Below, piece by piece: positions 1-8,761 of a stretch of 64,000 bases of DNA. The notes under the pieces are model-generated. The model had not been told where the DNA came from. It did not search any database and worked only from the letters and a program-made list of their open reading frames with translations. This DNA comes from Fulvimarina manganoxydans (GTDB lineage Bacteria; Pseudomonadota; Alphaproteobacteria; Rhizobiales; Rhizobiaceae). Where the stretch lies: NCBI RefSeq assembly GCF_900176465.1, contig NZ_FWXR01000014.1, forward strand, positions 1 to 64,000, in the 5' to 3' direction. Position numbers and translations under genes: made by a program. The number at the start of each line of letters is the position of its first letter. The stretch's first letter is position 1.

Positions 1-1
1 G

Positions 2-82
2 AAAGTCGCAATCATCGCCGTCGCCAGAAAGCTTCTCACCGTCCTCAACGCCATGCAGAGAGACAAAAAGGCCTTCGCATGA
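2..82 (+). CDS. IS110-family transposase, C-terminal end (partial)
   Basis: An open frame enters from the left edge and stops at TGA 80-82. It reads KVAIIAVARKLLTVLNAM and then QRDKKAFA. This matches the usual C-terminal helix of IS110/IS116/IS902 DEDD transposases, where a lysine-valine stretch and ARKLL-x-x-LNAM are typical. Only 26 codons lie in the window, so I cannot tell whether the transposase is intact. The neighbouring 420 bases hold only repeats, which fits an insertion-rich spot. Confidence 0.55.
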   Translation, partial: KVAIIAVARKLLTVLNAMQRDKKAFA

Positions 83-107
83 ACACAGTTGCCATTCCCC
101 GGCGAGC

Positions 108-199
108 GGCCCTAGAGCCTGATGCGGAAAAGTTGCATGACTTTTCCGATCACATCATGCGGCAGAACAAAGGGCTAGAGAGAAATGGCGATCCCGATT
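108..199. repeat. Palindromic intergenic repeat downstream of the IS110 end
   Basis: The arms CGGAAAAGT (125-133) and ACTTTTCCG (140-148) pair around a 6-base loop. TGATG (120-124) and CATCA (153-157) extend the stem across a bulge, and CTAGAG occurs on both sides (113 and 175). Dispersed repeats with a GATGC-GAAAAGT core are familiar in rhizobial genomes from memory; I could not search for copies. The right end, GCGATCCCGATT (188-199), recurs at 445-456, on the other side of the adjoining element. Confidence 0.5.
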
Positions 200-445
200 C
201 ACGGTACACGACAGTCTCTTCGCACGGCGTCTGGAGAGGTCTCGGCGCTTGCAAGTCGGGCGTTCACATGCATCGCGTTCGTCATGCTCGGGCCCCGTCC
301 CGAGCATCCAGTACGCCAGTGAAACCTCTCTATTTTCAGACGTTTCTGGATTCTCGGGACGGCGCCCGAGAATGACGATGCATCGAAGGAATCGATTTCT
401 CGACCAGGTCGCAGGCTGCGCTTGTAAGCGTAGTGTCGTGTACCG
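200..445 (+). mobile_element. MITE-like non-coding element, copy 1
   Basis: The element is bounded by the perfect 12-bp inverted repeats CGGTACACGACA (202-213) and TGTCGTGTACCG (434-445). Inside are two hairpins with 9-bp arms: ATGCTCGGG/CCCGAGCAT (284-292, 299-307) and ATTCTCGGG/CCCGAGAAT (350-358, 365-373). A 12-bp direct repeat, GCGATCCCGATT, flanks it at 188-199 and 445-456, as a target duplication would. A second copy of matching length lies inverted at 54648-54890, with flanks that lack this 12-mer. There is no credible coding frame. It is probably mobilised by a transposase encoded elsewhere. Confidence 0.6.
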
Positions 446-504
446 CGATCCCGATTGGTCGCATCTCGCTCTTGCCCGTCACAAAAGCGCGCGGGACGAG
501 CCCA

Positions 505-1449
505 TCAAGCCGCAAAGCGGCTGGCATCGGCGCCGTAATAGGTGACATAGCGCGGATTGATGCGCTCGCGCGGCAGGACCACGAGAACGTCGGTCGTGCC
601 GAATTGATGGTCGACCACGGCGCCCTCGCCGATATAGCCGCCGATGCGCAGATAGCCCTTCAGAAGCGGCGGCAGGGAAGCCAGCGCGCGCTTCGGATCG
701 GCATTCGCGACATCCGCGCTGATGAAGGTGCCACAATGATCATGGGCGCGCACGCGCCATTCGGCGGGCGACGGGGCATTGTCGCGCAGGAAGGCGAGCG
801 GCAAGGCGATCTTGTCCGGATCGGTGCCGGCGATGGAAGCGCAGCCGAACATCACGTCGATGTCGTGAGCGAGCACATAAGCCCAGATGCCCTGCCACAA
901 GAGCTCCACAGTGCGCTTGCCGCGATAGTCGCGTAAGACGCAGGAGCGGCCAAGTTCGAGGAAGCGGCGACCGGGATGCCGGGCGAGCATCGGCGCGATG
1001 TTGAATTCGCCAGCCGTGTAGAAGCCGCCAGCGAGCTGGGCCTGTTCGGCGCGCAGCAGGCGATAGGTGCCCACGATCCGTTCGGTAATCGGCCCGTCTC
1101 GGTCGTGATCGATGACGAGGAGATGGTCGCACCATCGGTCGAAGGCGTCGCGGTCCCGGCGCGTCAGCTGCTGGAAGCGATTCGGGCGCGCGCTCATCTC
1201 TTCGTAGAAGACGTGATAGCGCAGCTGCTGGGCGGCCTTCACCTCCACCGGGGTGCGGGCCAGCCGCACTTCCAAAGAGCCCAGACGTCCGAGCGAGGGC
1301 GCGAGCGGGTCGAAGCGGCGTGCCAGATGCACGATCTTCGCCGGCATGCCCTTGAAGCTTCCGGTCGTGAAACGCGACGAACCGAACCGAAATTTCAGGC
1401 TGAACTTTTCCGGGCGAGTGGCTTGATGGACGGCCGCGTGCGCAACCAT
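505..1449 (-). CDS. olsB: L-ornithine N-alpha-acyltransferase (OlsB-type GNAT)
   Basis: The 314-residue protein resembles OlsB, which transfers a 3-hydroxyacyl chain from acyl-ACP to the alpha-amino group of ornithine. This gives lyso-ornithine lipid, the first step to phosphate-free ornithine membrane lipids. The GNAT fold runs from about residue 60 to 240 and includes LRYHVFYEEM and the acyl-donor segment LELGRSCV (about 164-171). The start at 1449 has GGAGG five bases upstream; an ATG at 1479 lacks a ribosome site. The olsA acyltransferase often found beside olsB is not visible here. Family assignment is firm; substrate is by homology. Confidence 0.85.
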   Translation of the reverse strand: MVAHAAVHQATRPEKFSLKFRFGSSRFTTGSFKGMPAKIVHLARRFDPLAPSLGRLGSLEVRLARTPVEVKAAQQLRYHVFYEEMSARPNRFQQLTRRDRDAFDRWCDHLLVIDHDRDGPITERIVGTYRLLRAEQAQLAGGFYTAGEFNIAPMLARHPGRRFLELGRSCVLRDYRGKRTVELLWQGIWAYVLAHDIDVMFGCASIAGTDPDKIALPLAFLRDNAPSPAEWRVRAHDHCGTFISADVANADPKRALASLPPLLKGYLRIGGYIGEGAVVDHQFGTTDVLVVLPRERINPRYVTYYGADASRFAA

Positions 1450-1580
1450 GTCGTCCTCCGTCGAGTAGTCCGTGCTCATCTACGATGATTCAGCGACGGT
1501 TTCATGACGCGCTGTCGTAGCAGACCATTGTCATAAACGGCAGGTCCTGCGCCAAGTTCCGGTCGCGTAAAGCAGAAGCG

Positions 1581-2570
1581 TCACATCTTCACCACGACTC
1601 GGCCGCGGATCGAGCCGTCGAGAATGCGTTTCGCGGTCTCGATCACCTCATCGAAGGCGACGATGGAGGTGATTGCCTTGATCACCTTCGGGTCGAGGTC
1701 GCTTGCAAGCCGCGACCAGGCCTTCAAGCGCCGCTCTTTGGGCGCCATGACCGAATCGACGCCGAGAAGCGAAACGCCGCGCAGGATGAACGGCATGACG
1801 GTGGCCGGCAGGTCCGGCCCTTGGGCGAGACCGCAGGCGGCGACGGCTCCGCCATAGGATGTGCCCGCCAGCACATTGGCCAGTGTGTGGCTGCCGACGC
1901 TGTCGATGCCGACCGCCCAGCGCTCCTTAGCGAGGGGCTTTCCCTTTTCGGACAATTCGACACGGTCGATGATCTCGGCCACTCCGAGGCCCTTCAGGTA
2001 ATCGCTCTCGCCGGTGCGTCCAGTCGCGGCGATCACATGCCAGCCCTTGGCCGCGAGCAGCGCGACCGCGAAGGAGCCGACGCCGCCAGAGGCGCCCGTG
2101 ACGATCGCCGGCCCCTTGTCCGGGGTCATGCCGGCCTCTTCGAGGGCGAGAACCGAGAGCATCGCCGTATAGCCCGCCGTGCCGATCCCCATCGCCTGTT
2201 CGGCCGTGAAAGCATCCGGGAGCGGGACCAGCCAATCGCCTTTGAGCCGCGCCCGCTCGGCATAGGCCCCGAAATGGGTTTCGCCGCATCCCCAGCCATT
2301 GAGAATGACCTTATCGCCCGGCTTCCAATCGGGATGGTCGGAAGTGACGATTTGGCCGGCGAGATCGACGCCCGGAATCATTGGCCAGCGGCGCACGACC
2401 GGCGAGGCGCCTGTGATGGCGAGGCCATCTTTATAATTGACGGTGGTCGCCTCGACCGCGACGGTGACGTCGCCTTCCATCAGATCGTCGAGCCCAAGCT
2501 CGGTGATCTCGACCGACTGGTTCTTGTCTTCGTCCCGCGAAATCAGAACCGCTCGAAACCGCTCCGCCAT
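1581..2570 (-). CDS. acuI: MDR-family NADPH reductase, AcuI/YhdH type (acryloyl-CoA reductase-like)
   Basis: This is a 329-residue zinc-free medium-chain dehydrogenase. It has the N-terminal catalytic domain with [11 protein letters not shown] and the AcuI-typical IPGVDLAG and [14 protein letters not shown] stretches, then a Rossmann domain with [15 protein letters not shown]. AcuI reduces acryloyl-CoA to propionyl-CoA with NADPH. It clears toxic acrylate made in DMSP or 3-hydroxypropionate metabolism. The start at 2570 has GGGGAG six bases upstream; an adjacent ATG at 2573 is possible. It follows lspA closely and is probably co-transcribed. A DmdB-like ligase at 27194 makes a DMSP-linked role plausible but not proven. 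Confidence 0.85.
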   Translation of the reverse strand: MAERFRAVLISRDEDKNQSVEITELGLDDLMEGDVTVAVEATTVNYKDGLAITGASPVVRRWPMIPGVDLAGQIVTSDHPDWKPGDKVILNGWGCGETHFGAYAERARLKGDWLVPLPDAFTAEQAMGIGTAGYTAMLSVLALEEAGMTPDKGPAIVTGASGGVGSFAVALLAAKGWHVIAATGRTGESDYLKGLGVAEIIDRVELSEKGKPLAKERWAVGIDSVGSHTLANVLAGTSYGGAVAACGLAQGPDLPATVMPFILRGVSLLGVDSVMAPKERRLKAWSRLASDLDPKVIKAITSIVAFDEVIETAKRILDGSIRGRVVVKM

Positions 2571-2623
2571 CATCGTCTCCCCGTCCCGTTTTTCGTCAGC
2601 AGAGAGGGCGAGCGAGCCCGATG

Positions 2624-3142
2624 TCAATTCCCCTCGCCCGGCCTGCCCTTGCGCGCCAACGCGGCCTCCTTACGCGGCGCGAGCAGGAACTCGTCGATCA
2701 CGATGAGAAAGGCGCCGACGCTGATGAAGCTGTCGGCGAGATTGAAGACCGCGAAGCTCCAGACCGGCGTGTGGAAATAGACATAGTCGACCACATAGCC
2801 GAGGACGAGACGATCGATGAGATTGCCGATTGCCCCGCCGACGACGATGGCGAGGGCGAAATGGGTGAGCTTGCGATCGGGCGGGGTCTTCACCCAGAGC
2901 CAGAGCACGGCGACGAGGACCACGGCCGCAAGGCCGGCGAGTTCGATCGGCCCGAGGCCGGCGAGCATCGAGAAAGCGATGCCGGTATTTCTGGCGTGAA
3001 GCAGCGCCAGAAACGGCATGATCGGGATCATCTCGCCGAGCGGCATGGTGGCGACGACGATCGCCTTCACCACCTGATCGAGGACGACCGCGAGAACTAC
3101 CACGACGATGTTCAAGGTCAGAAGGCGGCGGCTCGGCTTCAT
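2624..3142 (-). CDS. lspA: Lipoprotein signal peptidase II
   Basis: The 172-residue inner-membrane aspartyl protease cleaves the signal peptide of prolipoproteins before the lipidated cysteine. Four hydrophobic segments are visible, at about 10-28, 65-83, 93-108 and 132-150. RNTGIAFS (51-58) is conserved. The catalytic aspartates are Asp119 in GYVVDY and Asp137 in FNLADS, with the 18-residue spacing of the family. The start overlaps the stop of the upstream SpoU methyltransferase gene by four bases, so the two are translationally coupled. Confidence 0.95.
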   Translation of the reverse strand: MKPSRRLLTLNIVVVVLAVVLDQVVKAIVVATMPLGEMIPIMPFLALLHARNTGIAFSMLAGLGPIELAGLAAVVLVAVLWLWVKTPPDRKLTHFALAIVVGGAIGNLIDRLVLGYVVDYVYFHTPVWSFAVFNLADSFISVGAFLIVIDEFLLAPRKEAALARKGRPGEGN

Positions 3143-4005
3143 AGTTTCAGAACTCCGCGGCGTGCCTCGAACAGCATGACGCCCGTGGCTACGGCGAGAT
3201 TGAGGCTATCGGCGCGGCCCGCTTGGGGAATGCGCACCAGCGTGTCGCAGGACTCCGCCAGCGTGTCGGTCAGGCCCGCCTGCTCGTTGCCCATCAGCAG
3301 AACTGCGCCCTTGGCGCCATAATCCGGGTCACGATAGTCGGTCTCGCCCTTCATATGGGTGCCGACGACGAGCGCGGGCGTCGATCTACGCCATTTGAGG
3401 AAATCGGCCTCGCTTGCCCGGGCGAGCGGCACCGCGAAGATCGAGCCCATGGTTGCCCGCACGGCCTCCAGCGAAAAGGGATCGACCGTCTCGCCGATCA
3501 GAACGACGCCGGCCGCGCCCGCCGCATCGGCTGTTCGAAGCACCGTGCCGAGATTGCCCGGATCGCGCACCCGGTCCAGCGCGATCAGCGCCTCTCCGGG
3601 TTTGATGCGTAAGGCGTCGAGTGGCGTCAGCCGCTTGCGGAACACGCCGATCGCGCTTTGCGGATTGTCCCGCCGGGTGATCGCCTCCAGCACCTTGCCA
3701 TTGGCCTCGATCAGATCGGCGCCGAGCGCGACCGTTCGCGAAGCGGTCTTCTGCAGAAGCGGATTATCGGAAGCCGCCTTGGCAACGACGAGGCTCGATA
3801 TCTCCCAGCCGGCGTCGAGGGCGTCGATGACGAGCTTCAGCCCCTCCGCCAGAAACAGCCCCGTCTCGTCGCGATGCTTCTTCTGGGCGAGCGCGCGGAT
3901 ATCCTTGACGATCGGATTGGCGGTGCTCGTCACCTCCTTCACCCGGCCGGGCGCGGCAAGGCCCTGGCTGCGGCGGCGATGGGGCGCGTCGGGTCTCTCA
4001 GTCAT
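3139..4005 (-). CDS. RNA 2'-O-methyltransferase, TrmH/SpoU family
   Basis: The 288-residue protein combines an N-terminal L30e-like RNA-binding domain (about 25-115) with a C-terminal SPOUT knot domain (about 130-285). Motif 1 appears as LDRVRDPGNLGTVLRTADAA; motifs 2 and 3 appear as LLMGNEQAGL and IPQAGRADSLNLAVATGVML. Such enzymes methylate the ribose of specific rRNA or tRNA nucleotides using SAM. Without a comparison I cannot tell the target (an RlmB-like or TsnR-like enzyme is possible). It overlaps lspA by four bases and starts seven bases after the stop of the next methyltransferase gene. Confidence 0.88.
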   Translation of the reverse strand: MTERPDAPHRRRSQGLAAPGRVKEVTSTANPIVKDIRALAQKKHRDETGLFLAEGLKLVIDALDAGWEISSLVVAKAASDNPLLQKTASRTVALGADLIEANGKVLEAITRRDNPQSAIGVFRKRLTPLDALRIKPGEALIALDRVRDPGNLGTVLRTADAAGAAGVVLIGETVDPFSLEAVRATMGSIFAVPLARASEADFLKWRRSTPALVVGTHMKGETDYRDPDYGAKGAVLLMGNEQAGLTDTLAESCDTLVRIPQAGRADSLNLAVATGVMLFEARRGVLKL

Positions 4006-4011
4006 CGTCGG

Positions 4012-5223
4012 TCAGGCCGTCCAGCGGGAAAAGAGGGAGGTGGAAAGAAGGCGCGGGTCCTCGCCCTCCTCCTCGATGAGAAGTTCGCCGGCCTCGATCT
4101 GTCCGCCAAGACCGCGAAAGCTCTCGCCCATCAGCGCGCCGAGGGAGAAGAAGGAGGCGCGGATCGAATAGGCGGTCAAGATCAGGAAAAGCGGGCGATC
4201 GGACAGGAGCGCGCGGGTGAGACCCAGGAGATAGGGCAGATCTTCGAACAACTGCCAGACCTCGCCCTTGGGGCCACGGCCGAATTTCGGGGGATCGAGG
4301 AGGATCGCCTCATAGCCGCTGCCGCGCTTGACCTCTCGCTCGGCATAGCGGACGGCATCCTCGCAGATCCAGCGGATCGGCTTGTCGTCCATTTCGGCGA
4401 GCGCCTGATTCTCCCGCGCCCAACCGATCGCCTTCTTCGAGGCGTCCACATGGGTCACCTCGGCGCCGGCGCGGGCGGCGACGAGCGAGGCGAGCCCCGT
4501 ATAGCCGAAAAGATTGAGAAGCCGCACAGGCCGCCCGGCCCCAGCGATCGCCTCGGACAGAAAGGACCAATGGGCCGCCTGTTCGGGGAAAACGCCAGTA
4601 TGGCGAAAGCTTGTAAACCGGCCGTGATAGGCGATGCCGTCATAGGCGAGTGGCCAGGTCTCGCCGAGCGGCTCGGCGGGAAAGCGCCAGCGCCCGGTTC
4701 CCTCCTCGTCGGTGTCGCCGGTGAAGATCGCGTCGGCCCCGTCCCATTCGCTGGAGGTCCGGCGGCGTGGCCAGATCGCCTGATTTTCCGGGCGGCGAAC
4801 GGTCAGCGGGCCATAGCGCTCCAGCTTCTCCCCATCGCCGGTGTCGAGAAGGCCGTAAGTCTCGTCCGGTTTGACGGTGAGGATCGCGGGCGCGGCGAGC
4901 TTAGGGCGCGGGCCCGTCGGACGGGGCAGGTCGAGACGCTTGACGCTTGGGCCCGCGTCGGCGGCAAGGGCCGGCGTCTCTTGAGATATGGCCCTCGCAC
5001 TCTTGCCCTCGGAAGCCGCCGTTTTGGCCTGAGAAGCCGAGGTCGGCCTTGTCCGCCCTCGCCCCGCCTCGTCTTGCCCCTTAGCGGGACGCGCGTCACG
5101 CGAACCACCCGGACGAGCACGCGCGCCGCCGCGGCCCTCGCCGCCCGTTCGCTTGTCGCCTCGTCCGTCTCGCTTGCGTGCCACGCCGTCCCGCCTTTCG
5201 TCCTTTGGTTCAAAGCGCTGCAT
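4012..5223 (-). CDS. Class I SAM-dependent RNA methyltransferase (RlmI/RlmK-like)
   Basis: The 403-residue protein has about 110 N-terminal residues of Arg/Gly/Lys-rich, probably disordered and RNA-binding sequence, then a Rossmann methyltransferase domain (about 200-395). Visible motifs are LLNLFGYTGLASLVAARAGA for SAM binding, VTHVDASKKAIGWARENQ, and ILLDPPKFGRGPKGEVW. The last matches the DPPKF active-site loop of the RlmI/RlmK rRNA cytosine or guanine methyltransferases. The rhizobial form lacks an obvious PUA domain. I chose the ATG at 5223; a TTG at 5247 would add eight residues. It heads the run of methyltransferase, SpoU enzyme, lspA and acuI. Confidence 0.8.
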   Translation of the reverse strand: MQRFEPKDERRDGVARKRDGRGDKRTGGEGRGGARARPGGSRDARPAKGQDEAGRGRTRPTSASQAKTAASEGKSARAISQETPALAADAGPSVKRLDLPRPTGPRPKLAAPAILTVKPDETYGLLDTGDGEKLERYGPLTVRRPENQAIWPRRRTSSEWDGADAIFTGDTDEEGTGRWRFPAEPLGETWPLAYDGIAYHGRFTSFRHTGVFPEQAAHWSFLSEAIAGAGRPVRLLNLFGYTGLASLVAARAGAEVTHVDASKKAIGWARENQALAEMDDKPIRWICEDAVRYAEREVKRGSGYEAILLDPPKFGRGPKGEVWQLFEDLPYLLGLTRALLSDRPLFLILTAYSIRASFFSLGALMGESFRGLGGQIEAGELLIEEEGEDPRLLSTSLFSRWTA

Positions 5224-5491
5224 AAACGCTGCCGAAGCCCTTGGCAAAGCCGCTCAAGGCGTGATGCTAGGGGCTGGATGTTGTGCGTTCGGCGCTCGCA
5301 GGTCCGGGAGGGACTTATCGGGAGAGGCGCGACCCTCTCCTGATCCGCCTTAAAGGATCGGGCGCGGCGAAGGCACCTGGGCCATTCAGCCGAATGGCTC
5401 CGACTGGTTTGTTGCGGCCCGTGAGGCTCGCCGAGGGGTTTTGAGATCCTTCGGCGTCATGGTCCGAAGGCTCGAAAGGGAGGAGACCCAA

Positions 5492-5974
5492 ATGGAACTC
5501 AAGGGTGAATACCGTCTGCCCGCCGATCGCGAAACGGTCTGGAAGGCGCTGAACGACCCGGACACGCTGCGCGAATGCATCCCCGGCTGTGAAAGCCTGA
5601 CCATGAATGAGGACAACACCATGGCGGCGACGGTCAAGATCAAGATCGGGCCGGTCAAGGCGACCTTTAACGGCGAAGTGCGGCTCGAGAACATCAACGC
5701 GCCCGAGGGTTATTCGATCGTCGGCGAGGGCAAGGGCGGCATTGCGGGCTTTGCCAAGGGCGGCGCCGACGTCCATCTTCAAGAGGCGAGCCCCACCGAG
5801 ACGATCCTCACCTATGAGGTGAATGCCCAGGTCGGCGGCAAGCTTGCCCAGCTCGGCGGCCGGCTGATCGATTCCACCGCCAAGAAGCTCTCGGGCGAAT
5901 TCTTCGACTGCTTCGCCAAGAAGGTCTCGGATGGCGAGGCCGATGGCGCCACCGGCGAGGCCGTTTCGGCCTGA
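5492..5974 (+). CDS. CoxG-family SRPBCC protein
   Basis: The 160-residue protein is the compact CoxG type of the START/SRPBCC fold, opening MELKGEYRLPADRETVWKAL and continuing CIPGCESL. In Oligotropha, CoxG recruits carbon monoxide dehydrogenase to the membrane. Many bacteria carry stand-alone homologues next to other molybdenum hydroxylases. Here no cox or xanthine-dehydrogenase genes are adjacent, so the partner is unknown. AGGAG eight bases before 5492 sets the start. The gene is divergent from the methyltransferase gene and is followed by a clear terminator hairpin. Confidence 0.8.
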   Translation: MELKGEYRLPADRETVWKALNDPDTLRECIPGCESLTMNEDNTMAATVKIKIGPVKATFNGEVRLENINAPEGYSIVGEGKGGIAGFAKGGADVHLQEASPTETILTYEVNAQVGGKLAQLGGRLIDSTAKKLSGEFFDCFAKKVSDGEADGATGEAVSA

Positions 5975-6002
5975 TCGCCTGCGAGCGATCGAATTGGAGG
6001 AC

Positions 6003-6036
6003 GCGCCGGGCCGTCGAAGCGTGACCCGGCGCTTTT
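6003..6036 (+). terminator. Rho-independent terminator after the CoxG gene
   Basis: The arms GCGCCGGG (6003-6010) and CCCGGCGC (6025-6032) pair perfectly and are followed by TTTT. It lies 28 bases past the CoxG stop and also separates it from the convergent stress-protein gene. Confidence 0.7.
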
Positions 6037-6084
6037 CGTTCGGCCTGGCGCCGCGTTCGGCAGGCCGTGCGATGGCCTCCGGTT

Positions 6085-6498
6085 CTAGCGCACCACGAAG
6101 ACCGAAATGCCGGCCCGGGTCGCAACCTTGCCGCCATGGGACGAGAAGAAGTGGTCGGGAATGCCCGGCACATGGCTCGCCATCACGATGAGATCGGCAT
6201 TGCCGTCCTGCGCGGCCTGCAGAATAGCGTGGTCCAGCTCGACGGCCGGATCGTGGACGATGACCGGATGGGCGTTCGTCTCCAATCCGTGCTTCTCGCC
6301 TTCGCCCCTCGCAAAGCGTTTCAAGTGCTCGCCGAACTCCTCGGGCGTCCGGCCCGGTCCGCTCGGCGAGCCCGAACCGACCCCCAGATAGGTGACCGAG
6401 GCGTCGAAGGTCTGCGCGAGCTTGGCGGCGGTCGAAAGCGCCTTGTCCATCCGCTCGAGATGAGACAGGTCGACCGGGACGAGCAGATTCGTATACAT
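6085..6498 (-). CDS. Universal stress protein, UspA family
   Basis: The 137-residue single-domain Usp opens MYTNLLVPVDLSHLERMDKA. It ends with ADLIVMASHVPGIPDHFFSSHGGKVATRAG, so the usual ATP-binding G-2x-G-9x-G(S/T) loop is recognisable only in modified form. Related proteins bind nucleotide and help survival under stress or starvation. The start at 6498 has GGAGGA eight bases upstream. The gene is single, convergent with the CoxG gene and divergent from chorismate mutase. Confidence 0.85.
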   Translation of the reverse strand: MYTNLLVPVDLSHLERMDKALSTAAKLAQTFDASVTYLGVGSGSPSGPGRTPEEFGEHLKRFARGEGEKHGLETNAHPVIVHDPAVELDHAILQAAQDGNADLIVMASHVPGIPDHFFSSHGGKVATRAGISVFVVR

Positions 6499-6807
6499 GG
6501 CAGGTCCTCCTCGAGGTCGTCGCGCGTTCATCCGAATGCGCTTCTTGATGAAAGACGTTTTGCCATAGGGGGAGGTTTCATCGCTTGACCGAGGTCAACT
6601 CGGCGATCGATCTCGACGTCGATCGCGAAATGGGCTCCGATCGCAGCTCCGAAAGCCGATCGGGCGGCCCTATTAAACCGGCGAACGACGTATGTGACCG
6701 GTTCCCACCCGTCCCCGATTTGGATTAGAAGGCGTTCATTGTGACGCTGGGGCGCGTCGCTTGAACCATCGGCCCTGAATCTGCCCAATCGGAAAGACGA
6801 CGATCCC
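6499..6807. other. Divergent intergenic region, stress protein / chorismate mutase
   Basis: These 309 bases hold no supported gene. They must carry the promoters of both the minus-strand stress protein and the plus-strand aromatic operon. A short Gly-poor, Arg-rich frame on the minus strand here has no ribosome site and is not called. I see no strong palindrome. Confidence 0.5.
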
Positions 6808-7641
6808 ATGAGCGAGAGTTTGACCGGCGACCCTCAGCGTCTCGTGGAACTTCGGGCGAAGATCGACGCCATCGACGAATCCGTCCATCGCCTCCTGATG
6901 CAGCGCGCCACCGTCATCGACACCCTTATCGAGGTGAAGGGAACGGCGCGCAACGGCGCCGCTTTCCGCCCGGGGCGCGAAGCCTCGATGATGCACGAGC
7001 TCGTCGCCCGCCATGGCGGCCATCTGCCGGTGACCGCCGTCGAGCATCTTTGGCGGGAGATCATCTCAACCTTCACAGCGCTCCAGGCGCCCTTCTCGGT
7101 CCATGCGACGCCGATGGAGGGCGACCTGATGGCCGCGGTCGATACGGCGCGCTTTTATTTCGGCTTTTCCGTCCCGCTCCTCATGGAAGCGACGGCCCAG
7201 GACGTCGTCGCGACGATCGAAGCCGGCGGCGACAAGCTTGGCATTCTGCCGCTCGAAGGGCTTTATCCGTGGTGGCAGGGCTTGCGCAAAGCCCAGATCG
7301 TCTGCCGCCTGCCCTTCATCGAGGCCGAGAACAGGCCGGCCGGACGGCCGGCCGTCGTGATCGCGCCGCCGCTCGCCGACCCTGTTAGTCCCGAGATCAC
7401 CTGTTACCGGGTCGATGGGCTGAGCGCCATGGCGCCCGTATCGGAGGGCCTGACGATTCTTTCCCAGGCGCCCTACGGCACAGGCCTTTTCAGCGCGCTC
7501 GTCGCAACGCGCGAAGGGGTGGACGCCATCACCGCCCGCCTCAGCCATGGCCTCGACATCGCCCCCGTCGGCGGCTACGCCCCGACCATCCCCTATCCGA
7601 ATGGCGTTCAGACCGCGTCAACGCCATCCGCAAAGCTCTGA
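6808..7641 (+). CDS. Chorismate mutase family protein (AroQ domain plus C-terminal domain)
   Basis: The 277-residue protein starts with an AroQ-type helical chorismate mutase domain (about 8-95). [19 protein letters not shown] and the Arg/Lys/Glu pattern are conserved. The remaining 180 residues resemble the regulatory part found in the rhizobial chorismate mutase placed before hisC and tyrC. It converts chorismate to prephenate. The next two genes, an aminotransferase and a prephenate/arogenate dehydrogenase, complete a tyrosine route. There are 25 bases between this stop and the hisC start. Confidence 0.85.
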   Translation: MSESLTGDPQRLVELRAKIDAIDESVHRLLMQRATVIDTLIEVKGTARNGAAFRPGREASMMHELVARHGGHLPVTAVEHLWREIISTFTALQAPFSVHATPMEGDLMAAVDTARFYFGFSVPLLMEATAQDVVATIEAGGDKLGILPLEGLYPWWQGLRKAQIVCRLPFIEAENRPAGRPAVVIAPPLADPVSPEITCYRVDGLSAMAPVSEGLTILSQAPYGTGLFSALVATREGVDAITARLSHGLDIAPVGGYAPTIPYPNGVQTASTPSAKL

Positions 7642-7666
7642 CGCTCGGCCGAAAGACCTTCAAGCC

Positions 7667-8761
7667 ATGACGACCCCGCAACCGATCGACGGCATTCTCG
7701 ACATCGACCCTTACGTCCCCGGCAAGAGCTTGGCGCCGGAAGGGGTGAAGCTGCACAAGCTCTCTTCCAACGAGACGCCGCTCGGCGCCTCGCCGGTCGC
7801 CCTGGAAGCGGCGCGAAATGCTTTGTCGAAGCCGGAACTCTACCCCGACGGACAGGCGAGCGCGCTGAAGGCTGCGATCGCGGAGGTCCATGGGCTGAAC
7901 CCCAAGAACCTTCTTTGTGGCAACGGTTCGGACGAGCTGCTTGGCCTTCTCTGCCAATGCTATCTGGCGCACGGCGACGAGGCGATCCACACCGAGCACG
8001 GCTTTCTTGTCTATGACATCCAGATCCGGGCGCGCGGGGCAACACCCGTGGTGGCCAAGGAGACGAATGCGACGGCCGATGTGGACGCGATCCTGTCCTG
8101 CGTCACCGAGCGCACGAAGCTCGTCTTCCTCGCCAATCCGAACAATCCGACCGGCACCTATCTGCCCTTCGACGAGGTGAGGCGTCTGCAGGCGAGCCTG
8201 CCCGGCCATGTCATTCTCGTCCTCGACGCGGCCTATGCCGAATATGTCCGGCGCAACGACTATGCCGCCGGGATGGAGCTCGTCTCGGCCTCGAGCAATG
8301 TCGTGATGACGCGCACCTTCTCGAAGATCTACGGCCTGGCGGCGCTGCGGATCGGCTGGCTCTACGGGCCGGAGGCGATCGTCTCGGTGCTCGACCGGGT
8401 GCGCGGGCCCTTCAACCTGAACGCGCCGGCGATCGCGGCCGGGGCAGCGGCGATCCGCGACCGCGCCTTCGTTGAAAAGGCCGCCGACCACAACGCCGAA
8501 TGGCTCGCCTGGACGGTCGGAGCGCTGGAAGGCCTCGGCCTGTTGGTGACGCCGAGCGTCGGCAATTTCGTGCTCATCCATTTCCCCGAGAAGCCGGGCG
8601 CCACCGCCGCCGAGGCCGACGCCTATCTGACGGCGCGGGGCTTCATCCTGCGCCGTGTCGCCGGCTATGGCTTCCCCAACGCGCTTCGCATGTCGATCGG
8701 GTCGGAAGAGGCCAATCGCGGCGCGGTGGCTGCCTTGGCAGACTTTCTGGGACAAAGCTGA
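7667..8761 (+). CDS. hisC: Histidinol-phosphate / aromatic aminotransferase
   Basis: The 364-residue fold-type I PLP enzyme has [27 protein letters not shown] and the Schiff-base lysine Lys220 in [14 protein letters not shown]. HisC converts imidazole-acetol phosphate and glutamate to histidinol phosphate. In alphaproteobacteria this copy, lying between chorismate mutase and tyrC, can also transaminate prephenate or arogenate-pathway ketoacids. I chose the ATG at 7667 because it gives the standard N-terminus. Its stop overlaps the start of the next gene by one base (TGATG). Confidence 0.9.
   Translation: MTTPQPIDGILDIDPYVPGKSLAPEGVKLHKLSSNETPLGASPVALEAARNALSKPELYPDGQASALKAAIAEVHGLNPKNLLCGNGSDELLGLLCQCYLAHGDEAIHTEHGFLVYDIQIRARGATPVVAKETNATADVDAILSCVTERTKLVFLANPNNPTGTYLPFDEVRRLQASLPGHVILVLDAAYAEYVRRNDYAAGMELVSASSNVVMTRTFSKIYGLAALRIGWLYGPEAIVSVLDRVRGPFNLNAPAIAAGAAAIRDRAFVEKAADHNAEWLAWTVGALEGLGLLVTPSVGNFVLIHFPEKPGATAAEADAYLTARGFILRRVAGYGFPNALRMSIGSEEANRGAVAALADFLGQS

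Noticed and set aside
249-545. 98-codon frame in the repeat region, similar to a frame at 54570-54890
   Set aside because: The similarity comes from the shared MITE-like DNA; neither frame has a ribosome site and the hairpins explain the sequence.
3658-5343. 561-codon plus-strand frame opposite the two methyltransferase genes
   Set aside because: The minus strand has clear SPOUT and DPPKF motifs; the plus frame is Arg/Gly-rich and has no ribosome site.
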